Below are positions 11,893 to 23,800 of a stretch of 64,000 nucleotides of DNA, piece by piece. The stretch comes from Hyparrhenia diplandra (taxonomy: Eukaryota > Streptophyta > Magnoliopsida > Poales > Poaceae). The notes under the pieces were generated by a model. It worked only from the letters and a program-made list of their open reading frames with translations. It was not told where the DNA came from and did not search any database. The stretch lies in contig JADLZK010002646.1 in NCBI GenBank assembly GCA_015847255.1, positions 1 to 64,000 of the forward strand, given 5' to 3'. Position numbers and translations under genes: made by a program. Numbering within the stretch: the stretch's first letter is position 1; the number at the start of each line of letters is the position of its first letter.

Positions 11893-12815
11893 TCTTTTGT
11901 AATATAAAGGGCGGCTGCGGCGGCAGAAGAAGAGTAGAAGAAGGTTTAGGTTAAGACCCCCCGGATGCGGATCGGAAGACCATCCGGATCGGAAGATATG
12001 TCCGTCGTACGATTCTGAAAACCAACCGACAGCCTGCTGCAGCGTGCTCATTTCCATGCACGTAGAGAAAGCAAGGAAGGAAACTAGTATGTGTGTGTGC
12101 TAGCATATTTCCTCCTTCCTTTTCCATTTTCAACAAAACTCATTTCAACTTTTCATCAAACCTCAATCCAAAATAAATGCCGTCGCCTATGTTAGATTGC
12201 CGCCATCAGACTACCGAGCGCACATGTACTAGGGAAGCTTGTTTGTATTTTCATTAAATATGAATAAAGATGTGTCCCCTTCTACTTTATTTTGTGTACT
12301 TTAGTACACTGGCATGCCCACACATTTTTTTTCGTAGAGAGATCCTTGTTCCCTTGAGTGATTTTTCTACGAGAACACACAAGGGCGAAATGAATTTCCC
12401 AAATCCAAACAGTTCAACCATACAGGCGGGACCTACGAGACGGCGAAGCAAAAAGAAGGGGAAGCAAGGACGGCACAGATCAAATGCAGCAGGATCCGAC
12501 GGCACAAAAAACGGGTGACAGAAGGAAACGTTTCATCTGGGCAACATATAGATTTTCTGGAAAAAAAAAACTATATTAACTTATATAAAGAAGAAATAGA
12601 CAACCAAATTCACTTCAACTGGGCTTGAACGTGCATGGCCTCAACCAATTGAGCGCTCAACTTCTTTGTCTATTCAATCTCGTTTTTCGTATTATTTGAT
12701 TTGATAAAAATATCTCATGTAGTAATAATTTATTATACAGATACAAGTGCTCATCCGCGAGTTGATGCTCTTCATTTCTGCAATGTATCAATCATAAATC
12801 GACCATACCCCGCCT
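11893..12815. other. Intergenic DNA 3' of the MBOAT gene
   Basis: No gene or bounded element is recognised. The right part should hold the 3' UTR of the minus-strand MBOAT gene. Confidence 0.45.
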
Positions 12816-13886
12816 CTAGCTTGAAACCACCCTAAACGGACGTAGCAAATAGTTCATGACACCCCAAATCAGTTCCACCATCGCCATGGTTTCCTCCTTC
12901 AAGCGCACGTCTGTGCCGGCTCTCACAAATGGCCCGAAGAACATCTCCGATATGGTGACCACCATGAAGGCCGTGACAAGGGGGTAGGCCACCGCTCGGG
13001 GCGGCCGCCACAGCCCAGCCGCCCTGGCCCATCGCTCAGCGATCTGGAACGCGGCGTGGAACATGAAGAAGAGCAGCATCTCGCCTCTGGGCTGCTGCAG
13101 CGTCAGGTACCAGTACAGGAGTTCGTGGAGCAGGCCCGACATCAGGAACGCGGCGAGCACGCCGGCGTCCCGCCCCCACCTAGCGCGCACGGGCTCGTAC
13201 GCCGACTCGCGGAGGAGGTCGACGGCCATCAGGTTCCATTGCCGGCCCCAGAAGCCGTTCACCGAGGTGACGGCGAGCGGCGTGTTGAACTGTCTCTGTC
13301 TCTCCAGGGCCGCGCCCATGAGCGCCGCGGAGACGAGCATGACGCAGGCGAAGACGAGGTCGAGCGTGAGGAAGATCTGGATGCAGTAGAGATAGTGGAG
13401 CGCGTAGAGCGGGAGCCACCCCGTGTAGGGGTACGCCACGGCGAGGCAGCTGAGGAACAGGACGCTGCGGGCGCAGGGCCTCAAGAACTCGGCGCCGGGA
13501 GGCGACGACGACGACGACGGCGGCGACTGATGATTCTTAGTAGGCTGCTGCTGCTGCTCGTTCTGCCGGAGACGACGGACCTTGATGGGTAGGCCGACGC
13601 AGAGGACGAACGGCAGGAGCGGGAGGCGCGGATGGAGTGGGCCGAGGTCGAGCGCGAGGAGCACGAGCTTGTTGACGGCCAGCCAGGTGTGGAAGAAGGT
13701 AGAGAAGAGGCGCAGGTGGAGGGAGCTGAACATGCAGGGCATGTACACGAACACCGGGAACGTCGGGAGGAGCGCGGCCAGGCGCGGGATGCCCGGGCGA
13801 AGGCAGCGAGCGGCGAACCGCGCGTACACCGCGCACGCCGGGGTGAGCAGCGTCGCCCACGCCAGCGCCCTCAGCTCCGACTCCAT
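12816..13886 (-). CDS. MBOAT family wax-synthase-like O-acyltransferase
   Basis: Intronless gene for a polytopic membrane protein of the plant wax synthase (long-chain-alcohol O-fatty-acyltransferase) group. This group joins an acyl-CoA chain to an alcohol in the ER. I start at the Met at 13886 (MESELRALAW), giving 356 residues, the usual size. The frame stays open upstream to 14066 with further Met codons at 13937 and 13910, but that extension is hydrophilic and unlike the family. Several hydrophobic segments are separated by a low-complexity Gln/Ser/Pro loop encoded by CTG and CGA triplet runs (about 13500-13560). The signature region NGFWGRQWNLM is followed by SGLLHELLYW, whose His (about residue 254) is the expected catalytic base. 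The substrate cannot be told from sequence. The frame is intact, unlike several neighbours. Confidence 0.85.
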   Translation of the reverse strand: MESELRALAWATLLTPACAVYARFAARCLRPGIPRLAALLPTFPVFVYMPCMFSSLHLRLFSTFFHTWLAVNKLVLLALDLGPLHPRLPLLPFVLCVGLPIKVRRLRQNEQQQQPTKNHQSPPSSSSSPPGAEFLRPCARSVLFLSCLAVAYPYTGWLPLYALHYLYCIQIFLTLDLVFACVMLVSAALMGAALERQRQFNTPLAVTSVNGFWGRQWNLMAVDLLRESAYEPVRARWGRDAGVLAAFLMSGLLHELLYWYLTLQQPRGEMLLFFMFHAAFQIAERWARAAGLWRPPRAVAYPLVTAFMVVTISEMFFGPFVRAGTDVRLKEETMAMVELIWGVMNYLLRPFRVVSS

Positions 13887-14106
13887 CGTGGGCACGGCGA
13901 CGGCCTGCATGGCTGGCGCACGCGGCCAACTGATCATATTGTTCTTGAATGCGACGAGCACACGTACATATATGTGCGGGTATGGCTGAGGTTGCGAAAT
14001 TTGCAGCGCGGGCTCTCCGGGGTCATGTGGATCGTCGCGGCTGGCTGATGCAGACTCTAGCGGCATTTAGTTTGACAGGGGCAGGGAACATATCAGGTTC
14101 GAGTGA

Positions 14107-14223
14107 ATCGTGGGGATACGGCACCACCTGAATTTAGGAACGCATAATGGCTCACGAAAATGTCATGATCACAGCCAAGAAACACACAACATGGCCGTGG
14201 TGTCCAGCAGCTCCTATTTCATC

Positions 14224-14255
<32 letters not shown>

Positions 14256-14315
14256 GCAAGCAGGGCCTTCTCATGTAATGTACGTCTTTGGAGTGAACGA
14301 CTGCACTTTTTCCTC
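14107..14315 (+). repeat. Direct repeat R1 with 28-A tract
   Basis: Matches 16148-16315 in the same orientation. Shared blocks include GGATACG near the start, CACCTGAATT, ACAACATGG/GCAACATGG, CTTCTCATG and CTTTGGAGTGAA. R1 contains an uninterrupted run of 28 A (14224-14251) where the other copy has only seven. It lies between the MBOAT 5' end and a MULE-like element. Confidence 0.65.
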
Positions 14316-14533
14316 ATCTTGTTTTTTCTGTTAGTTTGAGTGGTTGATCCAAGGTGAATGCTAAGTAAGTGGGATGTCTAGGCATGTTTGCCATCTTTCA
14401 GTTGCTTTTTCTGTAAAACTCACCAGTGACGCCTTTGATGTTCTAGTGAACTTTTCCAGCTCCCTTTCTTCATAATGATTATCATCACAATCTGATAGGC
14501 TATTTGGACAGTACCAAATGATAATAATTTCAA

Positions 14534-15556
14534 GAGTAAAGTCAATCGCTGGTCCCTTGTGTCATCTCGGTCCCTTAACTCGTGAATCGACCGTTCATGT
14601 CCTCAATCTTTTTCATCTGTGTCATTTTGGTCCATAAACTTGTTCGGTTGTGCCATCCCGGTCTCTAAACTTGGAAATCACACGTTTAGGACTCAAATTT
14701 GTTCAGTCATGTCATCCCAGTCGCTAAATTTGGTTTGGAGTCTCATAACGGGTCAAAATAAGACCATCTAAATTACTATATCAAAAACCAATTCATAACT
14801 TTTCTAGAAGAACTGAAATGAAGATAAACTTTATATCAAAACTGTAGCCCTCGAGGCAATCTACAACTTTGTAGTTGAAACGTTTTTTGAACTAAAACTA
14901 TTTACGGTCCAAAGTATTGTTTGTGAGTTTACAGATTTTGGAACTTAAATTTAAAATTAAATTTTGGGATTCTAAACAGCTTTTGGGGTCTTTACTTCCC
15001 ATGCACAACCCAAAAAGTTTGCTACAGTTCTGTCACATCAAATCTTTTAACGCATATATGAACTATTAAACGTAGGTAAACAAAATGACTAATTGCGCTA
15101 AAAAGTTCAAGACAAATCTTTTGAGGCTAGTTAATCTATAGTTGGACAATAATTAACAAATACAAACGAAAAGTTCTACAAGAGCCCAACCCAATATATT
15201 TCACCAACTAAACACCCCTTTATGGGTCAAAAATTTTGCAACTCAAAATTGTAGATCACGTCTCGAGATACAATTTTGACATAAAGTTTTTTCTTTATTC
15301 AAGTTCATATGAAAAATTTATGAATTATTTGGATATAGTGTTTTTAGATCGCCTGTTTGGACCTAGATGAGACGTTTTTTTAGGAACCAGCAGAAATAAT
15401 TGGACAAGTTTGAGGACTAAAAGAATGATTTATAGATTTAGGGATCGAAATGATACAGTCGAATTAGCTTGAGGATTTAAACGGTCGATTTATGAGTTTA
15501 GGGGCCGGAAGATGACACAATCGAACAAGTTTAGAGACTGTTGATGCACTTTACTC
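14534..15556. mobile_element. Long-TIR Mutator-like MITE, 1023 bp
   Basis: Long inverted ends begin GAGTAAAGT. Inside each arm are several degenerate copies of a GGTCCCTAAACTTG-type unit alternating with TGTCATC-type units, so the arms extend about 200 bp. The flanks are TAATTTCAA (14525-14533) and TAATTTTAA (15557-15565), a 9-bp target duplication with one mismatch, as expected for Mutator-type transposition. The AT-rich centre has no transposase frame. A related centre occurs at about 25790-26200. Confidence 0.75.
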
Positions 15557-15601
15557 TAATTTTAACAACCTTTAGAATGCCGTACAATGATGTAAGGCTC
15601 C

Positions 15602-16430
15602 TGAATGGTGGTTGTTGTTTGTACAAACCCAGTTGAATTGTCACTTCAGCACTTCATGTGTATAGTATACTATTGACACGGCTCCTTAGGGCAGCACCAA
15701 TGGAGGCATCTATCAGCGTTGGTCTCAAAAAAAAAAATTAGCCAAGGCAGACATGCAGGAGACTAACTTTGCAACGCAGGCTAATAGCCTTGCAAACGTC
15801 ACTTTACTGATCAGTTCCATCCGTATGCTAGAGAGGTGCAGGTGGATGTGACAAAAACGTCAGCAACCTGCACTTTGGCTGCAACGCTCGCTCTGGTGGT
15901 GCCTCACAACGCGCGTTCGAATGGTGGCCTTGTGCTTTTGTCAGATTAAGGAGCCGCTGCTTGTTTAGCTCCTCTGACATGCTGCGAGGTGAACAACCGA
16001 GCTGATTCGGACGCATGGTGCAAACGTGGAGGCTAGGGCATATAGCTAGGGTGGAGCGTTGGGCTCGGCCTTATCGAATGGTTGAATGATTGTTGTTGTT
16101 TATACAAACCCAATTGCATTGTCACTTCAGTGCTCCTGAATAGGGAGGGCATTGTGAGGATACGCCACCCACCTGAATTCAGGAGCATGCAATAGCTCAC
16201 AAGAATGTCGTGATCGCAACCAAGAACCATGCAACATGGTCGAGCTCCTAAAAAAACAGCAAGAATGATCTTCTCATGCATAAAATAAGCCTTTGGAGTG
16301 AATGGTTGTTGTTTCAATGATGTTTCAGAGGAAGGGGACCGGCAGGACGATACCAATATATGTTTATACAAAACCCAATTATCTATCACTTCAAAGCTTC
16401 GTGTGTATATATGCTATTGAAATATGTCAA
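15602..16430 (+). repeat. Three dispersed copies of a short repeat, plus direct repeat R2
   Basis: A unit reading roughly GTTGTTGTTT then TACAAACCCAATTG and TCACTTCA occurs near 15608, 16090 and, spread out, 16308-16395. Embedded is R2 (16148-16315), the second copy of the direct repeat at 14107-14315. The arrangement suggests local duplication before or around the insertion of the MULE-like element between R1 and R2. Confidence 0.6.
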
Positions 16431-16579
16431 CCTCACTTGTATTCTGAAACAAAGCTATTGTACCTGTACCGTCCTGAAAAATACACACAAGTGTGTAATT
16501 CAGATGTTACCACTCTAAAGCTGATAATTATGAATCTTCTAAGGATCATCCAGAGGCTGATTGGATATGATCGATGTTC

Positions 16580-19442
16580 TCATGTGGTGGGAGGGCACGT
16601 GTCGGCGAGAGGAACCGGGGACGCGTACGGCCCGTGCAGCACCCCGTCGGCGATCACCTTGTACACCGCCTCCGTCGGGTGCGTCCCGTCCCAGGACCCG
16701 TACGTGGACGGGTCCTTGCAGACGGAGCACCCCGGCATGCCACACGCCACGGTCTGGTTCCCGCAGCAAGTTCGCAGGGCGTTTGTGAACCCTGCAAGTA
16801 GTCAACAATAGTCAATCACTTAACTTGGTCTGTGGATTTTCTACTTCATTCTGTGATGTTACGGGCCTTAGAAAAAAGATAAAGCTAGCACTACCAGTCA
16901 GTCATCCTGGGCTGACACTTTGGATAATACTAGCCAAGCTAAGATCTGTACCAGGCCAAAAAAACCACAGCTGGTGTCGACGCGCCATTTGTTGCACGTG
17001 AACCCATGATAGCCACGGCGTTTCGTTTCGTTGGCTGATGCAATGCAGCAGCTGGTGGCCACACAACCGCAACTGCATGCCGGGCCCGGGCCATGACTAT
17101 GGTCCATGTACGCACATAGCCTTTTAGCCATAACTGCTATCACCAGCTGTGGAAGAGAAGGAAGAAGACTCGCTGTGCTTTGTCGTCCGACCCGACCGTG
17201 CTTCCAATGCAAAGGGGTCTACTTGCCTTGCCACGCGATCCGACAAGAGACGCCTCTCTGTTTGGTGCGGCGTCGCCGTCGCAGCAGCCAGCAGCAAACA
17301 GAGCCTCAACCGGTCCTCAACGGCAGCAAACAGAGCCAGCACGGCGGCGCGCAGCTTTACACATGAACAGTAGTCACGTAAGTACATACCTAGCTTGCCG
17401 GGGGCCTGGAAGATGCTCATGGTGGCCTCGTACCAGTCGGCGTAGACGATGGTGACGTCCGGGTGGAGGCGCCGGAGCTTGTCGAGGCGGGCGGTGAGCA
17501 CGCGGTTGTGGTACTGGGCGAAGCGGTTGAACCACGCGAGGCACCCCGTGGCGGGGTCGTAGTCCCAGTACCCGCCGTTGGCGCGGAACCGCTGCAGGTA
17601 GAGCGGCGTGCAGCCGAAGGGCAGGTTCCCGGGCACCACGAAGGCGCGCGCACCGAGCGCGATGAGCTCCTCCATGGCGCCCGCCAGCTTGTCCACCACG
17701 GCGGGGACGAACCGGCGCACCTCGTCACGCGCCACGCCACGCGAGAAGGCGAAGTTGTAGTCGTTCCCTCCGATCTCGCCCAGCGCCACCAGCGCGCCGC
17801 TCGGCAGCGCGGCGGCGGCACTGCTGCTGCTGCTGCCGTTCGGCTGCGCCGCCGCCCCCGCCGCGGCCACGAGGTCGCGGAGGTGGGTCCGGAACCACAG
17901 CATCTGCGTGTCCAGCGAGAAGGGCCTGATGTCCATGCCGTTGCCCGCGAAGAAGGAGCCGTTGTTGGCGGTGGCCGAGATGATGGCGAAGTTGGCGCCG
18001 CTCTGGAAGTCCCCGGCGCCGTGCCGGCCTGGATCGCCGTCACCTTCGCCAGACCAAACTCTTCCGCTGCATTGCATGCAACCCAAGCATTAGTTACTAA
18101 TTATGCATGATGTGGAGACGATCATGCGTGCATGGCTTACTTTACTAGATACTCCAAATGTGCTTTCCGTGACTACTAGGTGCTTGAAAATGCGCGTCGC
18201 GCGAACTATTAGAAAGGAGAGTAGATATTATAATTATAAAGGCAGGTAAACTGTAACCTTCACCTGGTGCTGCTGCCAATTTTGGGAATGTCTAGAAAAC
18301 CATGCATAATGGGACAATGATTTGCAAGTTGTTGCAAAACCTGCAACGCAACACGCCTTTCATTTTTTTTTTTTTGATGGGATTTTCGTCTTGGACGGAA
18401 TGGGTTCTTCTTCTTCGTCCGCCTGAGGAACACCGGTACGTATATGCCTGGCTTGATCTGGTGACGAATTCGATCATTGTACATAGATCGACGCTCATAA
18501 ACACACGCACAGTTTAAGGGACCATGGATGCCGCTAATCGCAATTTAAAGCGCGCAGCTGTACTGCTGCTACTCACGCAAGCGCACGCATTAAGGTGCAA
18601 CAAGCGCCCACACACTCTCTTCACCAAAACCACGTCGTTCTGGGGTTCTGGTTCATAAGTATTAGATGGAAAATCAAATCAAATCAATATTAAGCTAATC
18701 ATTACTACCTGGCTATACACAGCCACAGAGGGCAGACAGCCAGTCTGTACTCTGTACTGCATGTTATGTAGCTAGGTGCCTAGGTTTGTAAGTTGTAGCA
18801 GTTGCCATGGAAGAAGGCTGCACTATGGAGTTGTGGACCAAATTCAGAAGCCAATCAATCATGAATTACCAATTATAAAGGGCGAAAGAACAGTGCAATG
18901 GAGTTTACTTGCGTTGTATGGGAGTCTAGCAGCTATGCTCATTTGGCCTTGTTTATGTTCATTTGAGCTGAGTTGAGGCATACGCATATCCATTCTTTCA
19001 TTAGAAAGTAGTGAAACCCATGCCCATTGAGGCAATCCGTAAAGGTCCCCATCATTTCGCTTTACTGAAGAATAACAGGATGGCGCAATTTGGGGTCGAT
19101 ACTGACGTATCTTTCGAAACAGAGAATGGATGGTTGAGGCAGAGAAACCAAGGCAGCTTGCTCACCGATGAAGTCGATGACGAGGCGTCCGTCGCTGGCG
19201 CGGCCAGTAGGTTTGCCGAAGAACGTCCTCCCGTACGGCGGCGCGCCGTAGGGACTGTGGCTGCTGGCCGTCAGGTGGACGTAGTTGCCCGTGTCTGTCA
19301 GCGAGTCGCCGAAGCTGAAGATGCGCGTGTAGCAGCCCAGCACCGGCGAGCCGCTGCTTCCGATGACGGCCAGGAGCGATAGAGACCACCACGCCGCCAG
19401 CGAGGAGGAGCGGCGATTCCCCGGCAGCAGCAACAGACTCAT
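16580..19442 (-). CDS. GDSL-type esterase/lipase, three exons (frameshifted)
   Basis: Secreted SGNH-family serine esterase. Exons are 19166-19442, 17390-18066 and 16580-16791; both introns (1099 and 598 bp) are GT-AG and phase 1. The start is taken at the Met at 19442, before a hydrophobic leader; Met codons at 19448 and 19559 are alternatives. Block I is FSFGDSLTDTGNY with the nucleophile Ser, block III is GEIGGNDYN, and block V is DGTHPTE with the Asp and His. Cys-rich sequence (RTCCGN, CSVCKD) precedes block V as usual. Exon 2 must begin at 18066, because only this joins DFIA to EEFGLAKV. Its frame then breaks at a four-C run (18011-18014), one base short, before DFQSGANFA. With one extra base the total is 1167 nt, or 388 residues, normal for the family. 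The physiological substrate is unknown. Confidence 0.88.
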
Positions 19443-19559
19443 GGTCATGGTGAGGAGCCACTTGCTACTAGCGAGTGTCAAGTCTCTGAAGCAAGCAGAG
19501 CTAGCTGAAGCAGAGAGAGGGAGCTGCTGGATGAGTATTAGAACAGAGAAGAAGTTCAC

Positions 19560-20871
19560 GTAAGCGAACGGAGAGCTCCACGCACACAGCTAATGACCAA
19601 GTGATGGGCTAATGGAGTCAACAGAGAACAGCTAGTGTGGAGCCGGTATTTCTTGTTGAGCCGAGCTCCACACACCATAAATTGGGGCATGGATGCCAGG
19701 TAGCCGGCCAAGGATTCCAAGGACACAATCTAATCAACAAGGTAGCGGAAGACACACGTACAGCACTGCGCCTTGCCTCTGTGCCGGCCGTACATAAAAG
19801 AAGAGCGATGCCTGTGAATCACACACACTACCTGAACTTCCTTCTGAACATTCCTGACTTCTTGTGCATTGTACAATAGTACGAGTCATGTCCTCTTCAT
19901 TTTTACCCGGCCCGCACGATGTCCATGACCATGAGCAACAGAACGTATAGCCTGCAGCGCCGAGAGCGTCCACGCACGTCGCTCGCATGAAAAGACCGCA
20001 TGAGTTGTGCCTACATGGAACCGCAGGGCCCTGAAAGAACAGCATTGGAAAACTGCCAGAAAAGCATGAATGCGTGATCAGCATTGGTCCATGAGATTGG
20101 TAGCCCATGGACACTAGCACTTTCCCTGGCCTCTCGATCTTGTTTCTGTCCGCGCAAAGAGGTTAACACCAATGTGGCATGTCTATGAAGCACATGACCC
20201 GGAATGTGTGTGTGACTGTGCGAGTGGGTGCTAATGAAATCGGCAGCTCTTCAGTTGTCAGTTTGCTAGTCTCCTGAGCTAAACGGCATGTGCGGAGTCG
20301 TTTTCAGTGAAATGGTGCCAGATTCTCTGCGCAAACATTTCATGGAGGTGGGGACTTTGTTCTTTTGTGGAAAATGGGGGAGATTAGTATAAGGTTTGCG
20401 GGGGAAATGCCCCAGAATCATGAGCTAACTCTATTGTGAAACGATTATATCTTCAATGCAAACTTGGTCACCAATTTACCAGGAGTTACTTTTTGTATGG
20501 AAGGTTTATGCATAGTTTCAACTACACTTTCGTCATCTCTGCTATTGCTTTTCACAAAATTAAGTTCATGCCGGTATGATGAATAGTTGTTGTCATCCGT
20601 AGATTCTTCTATACAGCAACAATGATGGTTAAGGTTAATTAGGCTCTTAAACGCTCCATTGGTCGGTCAATGGGCAGCAAGAAGGTGGCAAGGGCGCCAT
20701 CAACTTCAGTTTTGATTTTAGTGATGGGTGGGGTCAATGTAGAGAGGGAAACTATCCTATCTTCTAGCTACATGTTATAGGCTAGTAATGTGTGAGAAAT
20801 GAAGCCAGGACAATGACTTAGGCCATGCAACACCCAAGGGCCAAGGCACATAAAACATAACATGGATATCG
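19560..20871. other. Upstream region of the GDSL gene, no gene seen
   Basis: This should include the GDSL promoter. Frames on both strands are short and unrecognised. The right end is the pre-insertion flank of the LINE. Confidence 0.45.
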
Positions 20872-20886
20872 AAGTATAAGATTCAA
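20872..20886 (+). repeat. LINE target-site duplication, left copy
   Basis: The 15-bp sequence AAGTATAAGATTCAA occurs here and again at 25063-25077, directly after the LINE's terminal A run. It is perfect on both sides, which fixes the element's limits. Confidence 0.9.
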
Positions 20887-23800
20887 GAAAAAGACTATCA
20901 AAAAGCTTGCTGTTCAATTCTGCAAAATTGATGAGTCTGAAGTGACTGATGAAATTTTGCAGTTCAAGAGGTCCAGATCCCACCCGGTGGCAAGGGCAAG
21001 GATAACCCAAGTGCAGCCCCAGATGGAGGTGGATGCTGCTGGACAGGAGGGAGGGCAAGGAGCTCAAGGCCCTATCTCTAACTAGAAGATCCATGAATAG
21101 TCAAGACTGGAGAAGGGGTCGGGACTGCCCGTAGTGGCCTGATTGGCGATTTTATAGCGGATGTAGTAGGACATGAAAATGTAATGCTTTTTGTTAAGAT
21201 ACTTTGAACCTCGAAGCCCGATGTGGCTGTGATGTCCTCGTGATTGTTAGTATCGATGTTGCGGCCCGACCCTAGGGTTGGGCTTTCTTTGGAATCGGAC
21301 CTTTATCGATCGGTTTCCTTAATGAATTAATCGGTTAGCGTGAAATGGAATATTGTTTCTTTGGAATGTCGGGGGATTAATTTCGCGAGAAAATGGGATG
21401 CTATTAAAAATAAAATTACCCGAGCCAAGCGTGATGTGGTGCGTTTTGCGGGGAAACTAAGAAAGAGTCTTTTGACGAGACCCTTCCCGAGAAAAATTTT
21501 GCCCTCTGGTTGGATAATTTCTTGTTCCTCCCCTCTGTTGGGGCCTCAGGGGGCCTCTTAGTTGCCTGGAAAGGGAGTCTGTTTGATGGGTCCATAAGGG
21601 CCACTTCTAGTTTTTCCTTGTTGATTGATTTCACCTCAAAATTGGATGCCTCCTCTTGGACTCTTATGAATATCTATGCTCCTTGTACCTCTGAAGGAAG
21701 ACTGGATTTTAAAAATTGGATCACCAGTTTAGATATTCCTCTTGATGAGGACTGGATCATCATGGGGGACTTTAATATGTACAGGTTCCTGAAAATAGAA
21801 ACAAAGAAGGGGCAGATACTGAGATCATGGCCATGTTCAATGATATTATTAACACTTTGGGTCTCTCTGAAATCATATTGCAGGGCAAAAAATTTACCTG
21901 GTCTAATATGCAGGAAAGTCCCCTCCTAGAGAAACTTGATTGGGTGTTCACCAACAATAGCTGGGTCTTATATTATCCTGAATCCACATGCAGTGCTTTA
22001 GTTATGGAAGTTTCAGATCACACCCCCCTGTTGGTCACCATTTCCACTGATGTCCCCAAAACACATATCTTCAGATTTGAAAACTTCTGGCTAGTCAGGG
22101 AGGGCTTTCAGCAAGTGATTCAAGATAATTGGCTAGCACCAGACCACATTCAGGACAATGCTAAGAGACTCACAAGCAAGTGTAAGAATCTCAGGGGGGC
22201 TCTCAGAGCTTGGAGCTCCAGCATACCAAACCTAAAAACAGTTATCTCCAACTTGTCCGTCACTTTGCAGTTTCTTGACTCCCTTGAAGAATTCGAGAGA
22301 CTGAGTCTAGAGGAATGGAATTTCGGACACATTGTCGGAGAAAAGCTAGTAAGCCTATCGAGCCTTGAGAGAGTTTATTGGCGACAACGTGGTTCCCTCA
22401 AGTGGGTTACACTGGGGGGATGCAGCACGAAGTTCTTCCATGCCAATGCCACAATGAGACACGGGGGGCAATTATATAACCTCCCCGGGCCGATAGTACG
22501 TAATGGTATTCTATCATACTCCCATAGAGATAAAGAGCAGTTGATATGAGACTCTCTTTCAGGGGACAGATTGGGACAATCAAACTCTTCTCCTATGGTT
22601 TTGAACTGCACAACCTCATTCAAACAACAGATCTAACTTGTCCTCTTTAGTGGACAAATTCTTCGAGCAAGAAATAGATTATGTTGTCGAGCTTTTGCCA
22701 AATAATAAATCACCTGGACCTGATGGCTTCAACAATGAGTTCATCAAGAAAAATTGGCCAACTATTAAACAAGACTTCTATAAAGCGTGTTGGGACTTCC
22801 AGGAATTTGAGGTTTGCTTGCCGAGCATCAATTCTTCATTTATTACTCTTATTTCTAAGACCAACAGTCCTGTGACCATATCAGACAACAGACCCATCTC
22901 TCTGCTCAACTACTCCATGAAGATCCTTACAAAATTACTGGCTAACAGACTGCAACAGGTGATTATCCCTTTGATCCATAGGAACCAATATGGATTCATC
23001 AAAACTAGGACTATTCAGGACTGTTTGGCTTGGTCATTCGAATATTTGCATCTGTGTCATCACTCCAATAAAGAAATTGTTGTGCTCAAACTGGACTTCG
23101 AGAAGGCCTTTGACAAGAGCATGAAGCCATTTTGAGTCTACTACAAGCAAGGGGCTTCAGTTCAGAGTGGGTGAGATGGATAAAAAATATCCTTGACTCT
23201 GGAACCTCAAAGGTCTTACTCAATGGCAACCCTGGCAAGACAATCCACTACAGGAGGGGAGTCAGGCAAGGTGATCCCCTCTCACCCCTCTTGTTTGTCA
23301 TTGCAGCAGACTTGCTTCAGAGTGTGGTCAATAAAGCATGCTCCCAAGGTCTTCTTAAACTACCAATCCCTTTACATTCCTCCCCTGACTTTCCTATTGT
23401 ACAATATGCTGATGATACTCTCATCATCATGGAAGGCGATGCCAGGCAGCTCTTCCTTCTCAAGGGCCTTTTGCAATCATTCTCCACTTCTACTGGCCTG
23501 CAGGTGAATTACAGCAAATCCTTCCTAGTACCCATCAATATCAGTCCAGATAGAGCCAATCACTTAGCCAACACCTTTGGCTGTGCTATGGGGTCCTTCC
23601 CCTTCACTTACCTTGGTCTTCCCCTTGGCACAACTAGACTTCGTGTGGTTGATTACCTTCCTCTTGTTAATAAGTGTGAGAGAAGGCTTGTAGTCACCTC
23701 ATCCCTCCTTTCACAAGCCGGCAGACTTGAAATGACCAATGTTGTTTTCTCTGCACTTGCTACCTTTTACCTCTCTACCCTTGCCTTGCCAAAGGGAGCC

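Noticed and set aside
13887..14066. N-terminal extension of the MBOAT frame to 14066
   Set aside because: The extra 60 residues are hydrophilic and unlike the family, and the length from 13886 already fits wax synthases. It is kept only as an alternative start.
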